This document shows, piece by piece, positions 51,827-62,200 of a stretch of 64,000 nucleotides of DNA. How positions within the stretch are numbered: position 1 is the first letter of the stretch; every line of letters starts with the position of its first letter. This DNA comes from CAYXAA01 sp964462985. Its GTDB lineage: Bacteria > Pseudomonadota > Alphaproteobacteria > Rhizobiales > Stappiaceae. The notes under the pieces were generated by a model. It had not been told where the DNA came from. It did no database searches and was given only the letters and a program-made list of their open reading frames with translations. The stretch covers positions 27,879 to 91,878 of the forward strand of contig CAYXAA010000014.1 of assembly GCA_964462985.1 (NCBI GenBank), given 5' to 3'. A program made the translations under genes and the position numbers.

Positions 51827-52018
51827 ACAGAGTCACCCGACACTTCATGACAAGGCGGCGCGCCCTTTCCGGCAAGAGTTGGCAAAAACGTCTAACAATT
51901 CGCTAGGACAATGATGAAAACTGTCTGCAACCAGTGATTTTATCGGCATCCGGTCTCGATTTTCCGGCTTGGGAGGAAGGGGATTTGCCGGCTTCCACCG
52001 TGTGTGAGCGAAGCGCGT

Positions 52019-53872
52019 TCAACGCCTTCCGAACAGGCGCTCGATATCGGCAAGACCGAGCTCGATCCAGGTCGGGCGGCCGTGGTTGCACTGCCCGGAG
52101 GACGGCGTCGCCTCCATCTCCCGCAGCAGCGCATCCATTTCGGCAGGCTTCAGCCTGCGTCCGGCGCGCACCGACCCGTGGCACGCCATGGTGGCGGCGA
52201 CGTGGTCGAGCTTCTCCCTGACCCTGTCGGCACGGTCCCATTCGGCGAGATCGTCGGCAAGGTCGCGCACGAGGCCGGCGACATCGGTGTCCCCGAGCAG
52301 CGCCGGCGTTTCGCGAACGGCGACGGCGCCGGGCCCGAACGGCTCGAGCACCAGGCCGACGGCCTCGAGTTCCTCCGCCCGCTCCGTGAGCCGGGCGACA
52401 TCCTCCTCCGGCAGGTCGATCACCTCGGGGATCAGCAGGATCTGGCGCGCCACGGCGTTGGATGCGAGCGCCTTCTTGAGGCGTTCGTAGACCAGGCGCT
52501 CGTGGGCGGCGTGCTGGTCGACGATGACAAGGCCGCGCGCGGTCTGGGCAATGATGTAGGTCTCGTGGATCTGCGCCCGCGCGGCGCCGAGCGGGCGGTC
52601 GACAGAGGCAGCAAAGGCCTCAGCGTCCTGTTCGCGCGCATCGGCCGAGGGCACCGCAATGTCTGCCATGATGGCCTGTTCCTCGGCAAAGCCATTGCCC
52701 ATGACCGCAGCCGCGGCAGAGCCGTCCGCCGGTCGCGCTCGGACCGGCGACTGCCACCCGTCGCGGGCGTGGTGAAGCAGCCCGTCGCGGCCCGCCTGTC
52801 GCTGGGGCGCCGGCTGGCCCGCGGCGATCCGGGCAAAGGCGTCGACGGCGCGGCCGGCGTTGTGGGTCGAGGCGCGATGGCCGGCAGCAGTGATCGCCTG
52901 TTTCAAGGCGCCGACGACCAGCCCGCGGACGAGCTGCGCGTCGCGGAAGCGGACGTCGGCCTTGGTCGGGTGAACATTGACGTCGACCTGGCGCGGGTCG
53001 AGTTCGATGAACAGTGCGACCACCGCATGCCGGTCGCGGGCGAGCACGTCGGCATAGGCGCCGCGCAGCGCCGACAGCAGCAGCTTGTCGCGCACCGGAC
53101 GGCCGTTGACGAAGAAATACTGCGACAGGGCGTTGGCGCGGTGAAAGGTCGGAAGCCCGGCAAAGCCGGCAAGCCTGACGCCTTCCCGCACAGCGTCGAT
53201 CGGCATGGCGTTCTCGATGAAGTCGAGCCCGAGCACCTGAGCGACCCGGGCAGCACGCCCGCCGTCTCTGGCGGCAGCCGGAAACTCGAGCGTCTGGCGG
53301 TCGGAGCCGGACAGGCGGAACCGGATGCCGGGATGAGCGAGCGCCAGGCGCTTTACCACCTCGGTGATGGCGGCCGCCTCGGCGCGGTCCGTCTTCAGGA
53401 ACTTGAGCCGGGCGGGCGTTGCGAAGAAGAGGTTGCGGACTTCGACACGGCTGCCTCCGGGCAGCGGACAGGGGACGGGGGCGCATTTGGCGCCGGCTTC
53501 GACAGCAATCTCCCAGCCATGCTCGTCGTCGGCGTGGCGGGTGGCGACCGTCAGCCTGGCAACGGCGCCGATCGAGGGCAGCGCCTCGCCACGAAAACCG
53601 AGGCTGCGGATGTCGAACAGATCGTCCTCGTTGAGCTTCGAGGTGCAGTGGCGTTCCACGGCGAGTTCGAGATCGGCGCGGGTCATTCCGCAGCCGTCGT
53701 CCTCGACCCTGATCAAGGACTTGCCGCCGGCCGCCGTCACCACATCGATCCGACGGGCTCCGGCGTCGATGGCGTTCTCCACCAGTTCCTTGACCACGCT
53801 CGCCGGCCGCTCGATCACCTCCCCAGCGGCGATGCGGTTGATTGCTGCGTCACTGAGCTGCCGGACCGTCAT
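52019..53872 (-). CDS. mutL: DNA mismatch repair protein MutL
   Basis: A 617-aa MutL. The GHKL ATPase domain shows VVKELVENAIDAGA, VEDDGCGMTRADL and SLGFRGEALPSIGAV. The C-terminal domain contains VDQHAAHERLVYERLK, which fits the DQHA-x2-E-x4-E motif of MutL endonucleases, so it is probably a latent nicking endonuclease, as in bacteria lacking MutH. The CNHGRP and ACHGSVRAG stretches also fit its metal site. I chose the ATG at 53872 (MTVRQLSD). A low-complexity linker (about residues 335-410) separates the domains. Confidence 0.96.
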   Translation of the reverse strand: MTVRQLSDAAINRIAAGEVIERPASVVKELVENAIDAGARRIDVVTAAGGKSLIRVEDDGCGMTRADLELAVERHCTSKLNEDDLFDIRSLGFRGEALPSIGAVARLTVATRHADDEHGWEIAVEAGAKCAPVPCPLPGGSRVEVRNLFFATPARLKFLKTDRAEAAAITEVVKRLALAHPGIRFRLSGSDRQTLEFPAAARDGGRAARVAQVLGLDFIENAMPIDAVREGVRLAGFAGLPTFHRANALSQYFFVNGRPVRDKLLLSALRGAYADVLARDRHAVVALFIELDPRQVDVNVHPTKADVRFRDAQLVRGLVVGALKQAITAAGHRASTHNAGRAVDAFARIAAGQPAPQRQAGRDGLLHHARDGWQSPVRARPADGSAAAAVMGNGFAEEQAIMADIAVPSADAREQDAEAFAASVDRPLGAARAQIHETYIIAQTARGLVIVDQHAAHERLVYERLKKALASNAVARQILLIPEVIDLPEEDVARLTERAEELEAVGLVLEPFGPGAVAVRETPALLGDTDVAGLVRDLADDLAEWDRADRVREKLDHVAATMACHGSVRAGRRLKPAEMDALLREMEATPSSGQCNHGRPTWIELGLADIERLFGRR

Positions 53873-54069
53873 TGCCGTCTCCGCTGGTTGCTGTCGCAGT
53901 GCTGCCGCCATAACAGCCCTTGGCCCGAAGACAAACCGCCCCGCAACCGATTCGGTCCGTTTCCCATCGCAATCCAGATCGGCTATGGTCCGCGCGCCGC
54001 GGACGGCCGCGGCCGACTCTCCCGCTTTTCATCAGTTTATCAGACCGCGCCCGCAGCAAGAGACCTTTC

Positions 54070-54951
54070 ATGACCACGGCCCCTCTCCTCGTTCCCGGAC
54101 TGTCCGCCCTCGCCGAACGCTACGACGGCGTCCTGTGCGACGTCTGGGGCGTGCTGCACAACGGGGTCGCCGCCTTCGGCCCGGCGGGCGAAGCACTGAC
54201 GCGGTTTCGCGAGACGACAGGCGGCAAGGTGGTGCTGATCACCAACGCGCCGCGCCCGGCCGGACCGATCTATGAGCAGCTCGCCCGCCTTGGCGTGCCG
54301 CGGAGCGCCTTCGACAGCGTCGTGACCTCGGGCGACGTCACCCGCGCCCTGATCGAAGCGCTCGGCAGCCCGGCGCGGCGGGGCAAGGCCCTGCACCTTG
54401 GACCGGAACGTGATCTGACGCTCTACGATGGTATCGCCGTCGATCTCGTCGCCGAGGCAGACGCAGAGGCCGTGGTGTGCACCGGCCTGTTCGATGACGA
54501 GACGGAAACGCCCGACGACTACCGCGAGCTTCTGATGCGCCTGGCCGGACGCGGGCTGACGATGATCTGCGCCAATCCGGATATCGTGGTGGAGCGCGGC
54601 AATCGGCTGATCTGGTGCGCCGGAGCGCTGGCGAGGCTCTACGAGGACCTCGGTGGCCCGGTCGAGATTCCCGGCAAGCCGCATGCGCCGATCTACGACG
54701 CCGCTCTGGCCCGCCTGGATGAGGTGGCGGGCCGGCCCATCGACCGCCGGAGGGTGCTCGCCATCGGCGACGGCCTGCCGACCGACATCCGTGGCGCGGT
54801 CTCCCAGGACATCGACGTCCTGTTCGTCACCGGGGGCATCCATGCAACCGACTTCGGCCCGACCGACGCGCCCGATGAACACCTGGTGCGCCGCCGGCTC
54901 GCGGAAGACGGGCTGAGCGCGACAGCGGCCGTGCCTCGGCTGGTCTGGTAG
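54070..54951 (+). CDS. HAD-superfamily class IIA hydrolase
   Basis: A 293-aa protein of the HAD IIA group (TIGR01459-type). The start motif is GVLCDVWGVLHNGVAAFGPA: the second motif-I aspartate position is occupied by Trp-Gly, a normal trait of this family. ITNAPRPAGPIYEQLARLGVP, ICANPDIVVERGNRLIWCAGALA, IPGKPHAPIYDAALARL and AIGDGLPTDIRGAVSQDID follow. Substrate is unknown. ATG at 54070 was selected; the frame is open 50 codons upstream. It is divergent from mutL and converges on cheZ. Confidence 0.92.
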   Translation: MTTAPLLVPGLSALAERYDGVLCDVWGVLHNGVAAFGPAGEALTRFRETTGGKVVLITNAPRPAGPIYEQLARLGVPRSAFDSVVTSGDVTRALIEALGSPARRGKALHLGPERDLTLYDGIAVDLVAEADAEAVVCTGLFDDETETPDDYRELLMRLAGRGLTMICANPDIVVERGNRLIWCAGALARLYEDLGGPVEIPGKPHAPIYDAALARLDEVAGRPIDRRRVLAIGDGLPTDIRGAVSQDIDVLFVTGGIHATDFGPTDAPDEHLVRRRLAEDGLSATAAVPRLVW

Positions 54952-54998
54952 GGCAGACCAGAGCGCCGGCGGGCCGACCGCGTTGTCGGGCGGATGAT

Positions 54999-55014
54999 CC
55001 GGCTGCAGCCGGAA
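54999..55014. repeat. Perfect 16-bp palindrome between convergent genes
   Basis: TCCGGCTGCAGCCGGA is fully self-complementary. It lies between the stops of the HAD-IIA gene and cheZ. With no loop and no T-run it is a poor terminator; it could be a cruciform or binding site, or chance in GC-rich DNA. Confidence 0.35.
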
Positions 55015-55051
55015 CCGCGCCGCTCCGGTCTTCCCTGCGCTCTTCCGCCCC

Positions 55052-55738
55052 TTACCCGAACAGACGGTCGATCTCGTCCTGGGCGGCGGTGAGAAGCATC
55101 TGGTCGATCTCGTCCTGGGACACGCCCTCACCGGCGTGTTGGGGGCCGTGCAGGATCAGCTCGCGGCAGCGGCGGTCGGAGTCGGTCTCGACCGCCGGCG
55201 CTTCCAGCTCCTCGGCGAGACGGAGGCGCTCGATGAACGCCGTCACGCGCTCGTCGATGTAGTTGAGGGTGTGGACCACCTTCGAGATGCGCTGGCCGGT
55301 GATATCCTGAAAGGCGCAGGCCTCGAAGATGGCGATCATCTTGTCGTTGACCAGCGCCTGATACGCCTGCGGGTCGGTGGTGTCGGCGCTCATGATCATC
55401 TCGGCCGCTTCCATGATGGTGACGGTCGCCGATTCGGTCGCCTCGACGATGGCGTCGAGCTCGCGTCCGGCCTCGGGGATCCGGTTGACCTTCATGTCGT
55501 TGGCGCGGAGCTGGGCGATGTCGACCTTCATCCGGCTGATCTCGTCCGCGATCGCGGTCAGTTCGGCCGTCACGGCCGGCTGGACGACGCCGAGATACTC
55601 GCGCAGCGAGCCCGTCATCACCTCGGCGAGCCGGATGACATCATGCAGGCTGACGTCGCCGCCTCGATGCCGATTCTCCTCCAGAAAGGTGATCAGCCGG
55701 GCGACATGTTCCTTTCTCATCGCCTTCAAGCTCGCCAT
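55052..55738 (-). CDS. cheZ: Chemotaxis protein phosphatase CheZ with two C-terminal CheY-binding-like peptides
   Basis: A 228-aa, largely helical protein. The CheZ active site is present in ACAFQDITGQRISKVV (D145 and Q149), so it should dephosphorylate CheY-P. The last 22 residues contain two copies of an acidic amphipathic peptide: SQDEIDQMLL (207-216) and AQDEIDRLFG (219-228), resembling the CheY-binding peptides of FliM and of the CheZ C terminus. Most CheZ proteins have one. The ATG at 55738 has AAGGAGAG seven bases upstream. It is 135 nt downstream of cheY on the same strand. Confidence 0.9.
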   Translation of the reverse strand: MASLKAMRKEHVARLITFLEENRHRGGDVSLHDVIRLAEVMTGSLREYLGVVQPAVTAELTAIADEISRMKVDIAQLRANDMKVNRIPEAGRELDAIVEATESATVTIMEAAEMIMSADTTDPQAYQALVNDKMIAIFEACAFQDITGQRISKVVHTLNYIDERVTAFIERLRLAEELEAPAVETDSDRRCRELILHGPQHAGEGVSQDEIDQMLLTAAQDEIDRLFG

Positions 55739-55873
55739 GGCGCTCTCCTTGGCCCGACGATCGCGCCGCCGTCGAGCGAACAGTGATCCCTGGCAGCGGC
55801 AGGCGCGGCGCGACCCACGCAAGCCAGCCCTGCCAACATCGTGCCTTCGGGCGATGGGGGCCCGCGGGTTGGA

Positions 55874-56257
55874 TCAGTCGGAGAACACCGCCTCGATCTT
55901 GCCCTTCAGCGTCTGGGCGTTGAACGGCTTGACGATGTAGTTGTTCACGCCGGCCTTCTTGGCGGCGATGACGTTCTCGGTCTTGGATTCGGCCGTCACC
56001 ATGATGAACGGCGTCTTGCACAGGCCGGCGTCAGAGCGAACCTGCTTCAGCAGTTCGTAACCGGTCATCGGCTCCATGTTCCAGTCGGAGATCACCAGAC
56101 CGTAGCGGCGCTGCTTCATCTTTTCCAGCGCTTCGGTGCCGTCGGCTGCATCGTCGATATCGTTGAACCCGAGCTGCTTAAGCAGATTTCGGATGATCCG
56201 GATCATTGTCTTGTAATCGTCCACGACAAGGACCGGCATCTGAAGGTCAAGGGCCAT
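55874..56257 (-). CDS. cheY: Chemotaxis response regulator CheY
   Basis: A 127-aa single-domain receiver. All active-site residues are present: D13/D14 (VVDDYKT), phosphoacceptor D58 (VISDWNM), T88 (MVTAES) and K110 (YIVKPF). No output domain exists, so it would act by binding the flagellar motor switch or CheA. The start at 56257 has GGAG six bases upstream; an ATG four codons earlier is possible. It is transcribed toward cheZ, its phosphatase. Other che or flagellar genes are absent from the window. Confidence 0.95.
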   Translation of the reverse strand: MALDLQMPVLVVDDYKTMIRIIRNLLKQLGFNDIDDAADGTEALEKMKQRRYGLVISDWNMEPMTGYELLKQVRSDAGLCKTPFIMVTAESKTENVIAAKKAGVNNYIVKPFNAQTLKGKIEAVFSD

Positions 56258-56522
56258 CGTCCACTCCATACAGTCGTCTTTGCCCGGCCCCTATTTCGAC
56301 GGGCCAACCGACGTGATCTTGACGAGCAGGAGGAAGACGCGTGCCCGCGTCCTCGCCCCCCGAATACCGCGCCACTCTAAGGGCCGGCCCTGAAAAACCC
56401 GTTAATGGAAAACCAAAAAGATCCATCGAAAGCGCAATTGCCGCGGGGGCTTGTGGGCAATAGCCTCGATCCGCGGCCGGCCCCGCCTGATGCTGGACCT
56501 CCCAGGAACCGGAGACCTAAGG

Positions 56523-57005
56523 ATGCTTGCGCTCCGCACGCTCTATTTCGAAGACCTCGCCGTCGGCATGAGCGAGAGCCTGACCAAGACCGTCAGCTCC
56601 TCGGACGTGGTGGGCTTTGCCGAGGTGTCGGGCGACCGCAATCCGATTCACCTGTCGGAGCATTTCGCCGCCCGCACCCCGTTCCGCACCCGCATCGCCC
56701 ACGGGCTGTACACGGCAAGCCTGATCTCAGCGCTGCTCGGCACACGCCTGCCGGGTCCGGGTGCGATCTACCTGTCGCAGACGCTCAACTTCAAGGCGCC
56801 GGTGCGGATCGGCGATGCGGTCACGGTCACGGTGACCGTTGCCGAGCTGACGGAGCGGGGTCACCGCGCCAGACTGACCTGCATCTGTTCGGTTGGCGAT
56901 ACGGTCGTGCTGGAGGGCGAGGCGGTCGTGAAGGTTCCGGCGCGACCGTCCGGCCATGGCAGCCCACGCGGCGGCGACAAGGCGACGCCCGCCTCGGACG
57001 CTTGA
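56523..57005 (+). CDS. MaoC-like dehydratase ((R)-specific enoyl-CoA hydratase type)
   Basis: A 160-aa hot-dog-fold protein. FAEVSGDRNPIHLSEHFAARTPFRTRIAHG carries the hydratase-2 catalytic aspartate and histidine (SGDxNPIH), and NFKAPVRIGDAVTVTVTV follows. It is predicted to hydrate trans-2-enoyl-CoA to (R)-3-hydroxyacyl-CoA, as PhaJ does, linking fatty acid oxidation to PHA supply or lipid synthesis. The ATG at 56523 was chosen; the open frame continues upstream without a start signal. Confidence 0.9.
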   Translation: MLALRTLYFEDLAVGMSESLTKTVSSSDVVGFAEVSGDRNPIHLSEHFAARTPFRTRIAHGLYTASLISALLGTRLPGPGAIYLSQTLNFKAPVRIGDAVTVTVTVAELTERGHRARLTCICSVGDTVVLEGEAVVKVPARPSGHGSPRGGDKATPASDA

Positions 57006-57068
57006 CCTTTTACCCACGAATAGGCAGGGTCCGGCGCGCCTTTTCCCGCACCGCAGGAACCAGCCCGG

Positions 57069-58067
57069 ATGCCCCTTGCCCCCTCCGACTTCACAGCCGT
57101 CACGGACCTGACCGCCGTTCCGGACCGGCTGATCGGCGGCGTGGTGGCGATCGGCAATTTCGACGGCGTTCACCGCGGCCATGCCGCCGTGCTGGAGACG
57201 GCACGGCGGGAGGCCGAGCGGCGCGGCGTTCCGGCCTTTGCGCTCACGTTCGAGCCGCATCCGCGCACGGTGTTCGCCCCCGACCGCCCGGTGTTCCGGC
57301 TGACGCGCCAGGACGCGAAGGCAACGCTTCTTCGTGCCCTCGGGCTCGATGGCGTCGTGGTCGTGCCGTTCACGCGGGACTTTGCTGCGATCGAAGCGCA
57401 GGACTTCGTCGACACCATCCTGCGCGACCGACTGCGCATCGTCCATGCCGTAACCGGCTACGACTTCCATTTCGGCCGCGCCCGTAAGGGAACCCCGGAT
57501 TTCCTCCGCGCCGCGGGCGCCGCCGACGGCTTCGGCGTCACCATCGTCGAGGCCGAGACCGACGAAGGGGGCGAGACCGTATCCTCGAGCCGGATCCGCG
57601 CCGCGCTCGCCGCCGGCGACATACCGCTTGCCAACGCGCTGCTCGGCTACCGCTGGTTCTTCTCGGCTGAAGTGATTCATGGCGAGAAGCGGGGACGCAA
57701 TCTCGGCTATCCGACGGCGAATCTGGCCCTGCCGCCGGAAACCGAGCTTGCGCACGGCATCTATGCCGTGCGGGTCGCGCTCGACGGCACCGTCCACGAC
57801 GGCGTCGCAAGCTACGGCCGGCGCCCGACGTTCGACAACGGCCGCCCGCTGTTCGAGGTGCATTTGTTCGGCTATGCCGGCGACCTCTACGGCCGAACCG
57901 TAACGGTAACGGTCGGCGCCTATCTCAGGCCGGAGATCAAATTCGATACGATCGAGGCCCTGATCTCCCAGATGGACCGCGACAGCGCCGAGGCGCGCGC
58001 TGCACTCGCGTCGCTCAGGCCGCTTTCGCCGCTCGACCTCGCCCTGTCCGAGATGGTGAACATTTGA
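57069..58067 (+). CDS. ribF: Bifunctional riboflavin kinase/FMN adenylyltransferase
   Basis: RibF makes FMN and then FAD. The 332-aa protein has the N-terminal adenylyltransferase motif GNFDGVHRGHAAVLETA, DFHFGRARKGTPDFL, SSSRIRAAL, and the C-terminal kinase domain HGEKRGRNLGYPTANLAL and VASYGRRPTFDNGRPLFEVHLF. It is followed by a transporter gene whose TTG start overlaps its stop. The order ribF-(transporter)-ileS-lspA is common in bacteria. Confidence 0.96.
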   Translation: MPLAPSDFTAVTDLTAVPDRLIGGVVAIGNFDGVHRGHAAVLETARREAERRGVPAFALTFEPHPRTVFAPDRPVFRLTRQDAKATLLRALGLDGVVVVPFTRDFAAIEAQDFVDTILRDRLRIVHAVTGYDFHFGRARKGTPDFLRAAGAADGFGVTIVEAETDEGGETVSSSRIRAALAAGDIPLANALLGYRWFFSAEVIHGEKRGRNLGYPTANLALPPETELAHGIYAVRVALDGTVHDGVASYGRRPTFDNGRPLFEVHLFGYAGDLYGRTVTVTVGAYLRPEIKFDTIEALISQMDRDSAEARAALASLRPLSPLDLALSEMVNI

Positions 58068-59014
58068 ACGTCATCCCTCCTCCCCCCACCACCGATACGG
58101 TGCGGGGCATCACGCTGATGACCGGCGCGATGCTGATCGTCCCGCTGATGGACACCCTGGCAAAATATCTCTCGGCCAGTCTGCCGCCGCTCGAGATTGC
58201 CTTCGGCCGCTTCCTGTTCCAGGCGCTGTTTGCGCTGCTCACCGCCGCGATCGGACCCGGCCTTGCAGTGCTGCACACACCACGGCTGCTGCCCCATCTG
58301 ATGCGAGGTGTCTTTCTTGCCGGCGCGACGGCCTGCTTCTTCTCCGCCGTGAAGGTGATGCCCGTCGCCGATGCCATTGCGATCTTCTTCGTCGAGCCGA
58401 TGATCCTGACCGGGCTGTCGGCGATCTTCCTCAAGGAGACCGTCGGGCCACGCCGCTGGGTGGCCGTTGCGGTCGGGCTCGTCGGGGCGATGCTGATCAT
58501 CCGCCCTGGATTCGACACGTTCGGCGCCGCGGCGCTGCTGCCGCTCGGCACTGCGTTCCTGTTCGCGCTCTACCTGATCGTCACGCGCCAGCTGTCCGGG
58601 GAAGGCTCGATGCTGTCGATCCAGTTCACCACCGGCATCGCCGGTGCCGGCCTGCTCGGGATCGCGCTGATCGGCGCGGCCCTGTTCGGAATCGAGAGCA
58701 TGACCTTTCTGTCGCCCAACGTGCCGCAGCTCGCCCTGCTCGCCGCTATCGGGGCCATTTCGTTCTTTGCCCATGGCCTGATCGTGCGCGCCTTTGCCCT
58801 GGCTCCGGCCTCGGTACTGGCACCGTTCAATTATTTGGAGATCGTCAGCGCGACGTTCTTCGGCTTTCTCGTGTTCGGCGACTTTCCGGGACTGCCCACC
58901 TGGGGCGGCATGGCGCTCATCGTCGGTAGCGGGCTTTATATCGCGCGCCGCGAGCAGATCGCGGCGAAGACCGTTGCTGCGGCAACGGCGGATCGGACGG
59001 GCGCGCCGAAGTAG
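58064..59014 (+). CDS. DMT superfamily EamA-type transporter
   Basis: A 316-aa inner-membrane transporter of the drug/metabolite family with ten predicted membrane segments in two EamA repeats: the first starts GITLMTGAMLIVPLMDTLAKYL with LPPLEIAFGRFLFQ, the second around LPLGTAFLFALYLIVTRQLS. The substrate is unknown; relatives export amino acids or metabolites. It starts with TTG overlapping the ribF stop (TTGA), so translation is probably coupled. The next gene is ileS, 257 nt downstream. Confidence 0.9.
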   Translation: MNVIPPPPTTDTVRGITLMTGAMLIVPLMDTLAKYLSASLPPLEIAFGRFLFQALFALLTAAIGPGLAVLHTPRLLPHLMRGVFLAGATACFFSAVKVMPVADAIAIFFVEPMILTGLSAIFLKETVGPRRWVAVAVGLVGAMLIIRPGFDTFGAAALLPLGTAFLFALYLIVTRQLSGEGSMLSIQFTTGIAGAGLLGIALIGAALFGIESMTFLSPNVPQLALLAAIGAISFFAHGLIVRAFALAPASVLAPFNYLEIVSATFFGFLVFGDFPGLPTWGGMALIVGSGLYIARREQIAAKTVAAATADRTGAPK

Positions 59015-59271
59015 GGCTTTATTCCCCTCCGCCGCGCTGCTAAAACGCCGCCCCAACGGCAGAAGACGCTTGAGAGCGCCATGCGCGACACAAACAACCT
59101 GCGCAATCGAATTACCGGCCCGGCCCTCGGCTGAGCCGCGCCGCTCCTGCAGCGGGCGCGCGCCGAGGGACCGGGATCGATGCCGGCACGGACGCCGGCC
59201 GCCCACACTGCGACGTCAGCCGTCGCCCTTTTCCTACCTCCGGAGCCGGGCCTTCCCGGCGGATCGAAGCG

Positions 59272-62200
59272 ATGACCGAGACCACGACCCGCGACTATTC
59301 CGAGACCCTGTTCCTGCCGAAGACCGACTTTCCGATGCGCGCCGGCCTGCCGAAGAAGGAGCCGGAGATCCTGGCGCGCTGGCAGACGATGGATCTTTAT
59401 CGCCGGCTGCGCGAGAACGCCGCCGGCAAGCCCAAGTTCCTGCTGCACGACGGTCCGCCCTACGCCAACGGTCACATCCACATCGGGCATGCGCTCAACA
59501 AGATCCTGAAGGACATCATCACCCGCGCGATGCAGATGCTCGGGTGGGACTCCAATTACGTGCCGGGCTGGGACTGCCACGGCCTGCCGATCGAATGGAA
59601 GATCGAGGAGGAAAACTACCGGTCCAAGGGCAAGGAAAAGCCGGACCTGACCAACCCGGCCGCGATGATTGCCTTTCGCCAGGAGTGCCGGGCCTATGCC
59701 GAGCACTGGATCGACGTCCAACGCGAGGAGTTCAAGCGCCTCGGCATCGAGGGCGACTGGAAGGATCCCTACCTGACGATGAAGTTCGACGCCGAGGCGG
59801 TGATCGCGAACGAGCTGATGAAGTTCGCCACCTCCGGCCAGCTTTATCGCGGCTCGAAGCCGGTGATGTGGTCGGTGGTGGAAAAGACCGCGCTCGCCGA
59901 GGCCGAGATCGAGTATCACGACTATCAGTCGGACCAGATCTGGGTGACGTTCCCAGTTGTGGAGGCCGGGGGCACCGATCCGGAAGCGGCCGAGCAGCTC
60001 GTCGACGCCGCCGTCGTCATCTGGACCACGACGCCCTGGACCATCCCCGGCAACCGGGCGATCTCCTATTCCTCGAAGATCCGCTACGGGCTCTACGAGG
60101 TCACGCAGGACGACCTGCCGGCGGAGAACTGGCTGCAGAAGGGCGACAAGCTGATCCTCGCCGACGCGCTGGCGGAAGGCGTGTTCGCCCAGGCACGCGT
60201 CGACCGCTACGAGCACCTGCGCACCGTCACTTCCGACGAGCTCGCGGCGCTCACCTGCGCCCACCCGTTCCATGACCTGGGGCTCGGCGGCTATCAGTTC
60301 GCCGTGCCGCTGCTCGACGGCGACCACGTCACCGACGATGCCGGCACCGGCTTCGTGCACACGGCGCCCGGCCATGGCGCCGACGACTTCGAGATCTGGA
60401 TGGCGAACGCCCGCACGCTCGCCGAGCGCGGCATCGACACGGCGATCCCCTTCACAGTCGACGATGCCGGCTACTACACGGAGGACGCGCCGGGCTTCGG
60501 GCCCTCGTCGGAGGGCGGGGCGGCACAGGTCATCACCCACAAGGGCGACAAGGGCGACGCCAACAAGCGGGTGATCGCGGCGCTGAAGGACGCGGGCGCG
60601 CTGATCGGCCTCGGCCGGGTCAAGCACCAGTACCCGCATTCCTGGCGCTCGAAGAAGCCGATCATCTTCCGCAACACGCCGCAGTGGTTCGTCTATATGG
60701 ACAAGACCCTGGCGGACGGGACGACCCTGCGCAGCCGCGCGCTCGCGGCGATCGATGCCACACGCTTCGTGCCGCCCTCCGGCCAGAACCGGCTGCGCTC
60801 GATGATCGAGCACCGGCCCGACTGGGTGTTGTCGCGGCAGCGCGCCTGGGGCGTGCCGATCACCGTGTTCCGCAACGAAGCGGACGGCCGGCTGGCGCCG
60901 GGGCCCGATTTCCCCGCCAACGACCAGCTCATCGCCCGCATCACGGCCGCCTTCACCGAAGAGGGGGCCGACGCCTGGTTCGCGGCCGGAGCAAAGGAGC
61001 GCTTCCTTGGCGGCCTGGTCGATGACTTGCAGGACTGGACCCAGGTCACCGACATTCTCGATGTCTGGTTCGACTCCGGCTCGACCCACGCCTTCTGCCT
61101 GGAGAAGCGGCCGGATCTCAGCCCAAAGCGCAAGGCGGACGGCGGTTCCGACTACGTGCTCTACCTCGAGGGGTCCGACCAGCACCGCGGCTGGTTCCAC
61201 TCCTCGCTGCTCGAAAGCTGCGGCACACGCGCCCGGGCGCCTTATGACGCGGTCCTGACCCATGGCTTCACCATGGACGAGGAAGGCCGCAAGATGTCGA
61301 AGTCGCTCGGTAACCAGACCTTCCCGCAGGACGTGATCAAGCAGTACGGCGCCGACATTCTGCGGCTGTGGGTCGCCGCCCTCGATTATGCCGACGACCA
61401 ACGCATCGGGCCGGAGATCCTCAAGACCGTTGCCGATTCCTACCGCAAGCTGCGCAACACGCTACGCTGGATGCTGGGCTCGCTCGCCCACTACGGCGGC
61501 GAGGCGGTGCCGGTCGCCGACATGCCGGAGCTGGAGCGGCTGATGCTGCACCGGCTCGCCGAGCTCGACCAGGTGGTACGCCAGGGCTACGACGACTTCG
61601 ACTTCAAGCGCGTGTTCCACCACCTGTTCAACTTCATGACGGTGGACCTGTCGGCGTTCTATTTCGACATCCGCAAGGACGCTCTCTACTGTGATCCAGC
61701 TTCGTCCCTTCGCCGGCGCGCGTCTCTCCACGTGGTCGAGCAGTTGTTCCGCCGCCTCACCGTCTGGCTCGCGCCGCTCCTGCCCTTCACCATGGAGGAG
61801 AGCTGGCTGTCGCGCTACGGCGAGAACGCCGGTTCGGTGCATCTCGAGCTGTTCCCCACCCTCCCCGACGACTGGCGCGACGACGCACTGGCGACGAAAT
61901 GGAACAGGATCCGCACCGTGCGCCGGGTCGTCACTGGAGCGCTGGAAATCGAACGCAAGGAGAAGCGGATCGGCTCGTCGCTGGAGGCGCATCCGACCGT
62001 CTACATCGCCGATCCGGAGCTGCTTGCCGCGATCGACGGACGCGACATGGCCGACATCTGCATCACCAGCCAGTTGACAGTGGTCGAGGGCGCGGCGCCG
62101 GACGGTGCCTTCACTCTTGACGACGTCGCAGGCGTCGGCGTGGTCCCGGGGCGGGCCGAGGGCCGGAAATGCGCGCGATCATGGAAGATCCTGCCCGAAG

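Noticed and set aside
59015..59271. T-box or other leader RNA upstream of ileS
   Set aside because: No specifier hairpin, T-box consensus or terminator is visible, and such leaders are not expected in alphaproteobacteria.
58936..61401. 821-codon minus-strand open frame opposite ileS
   Set aside because: Shadow of the isoleucyl-tRNA synthetase gene; composition is typical of antisense frames and no family is recognisable.
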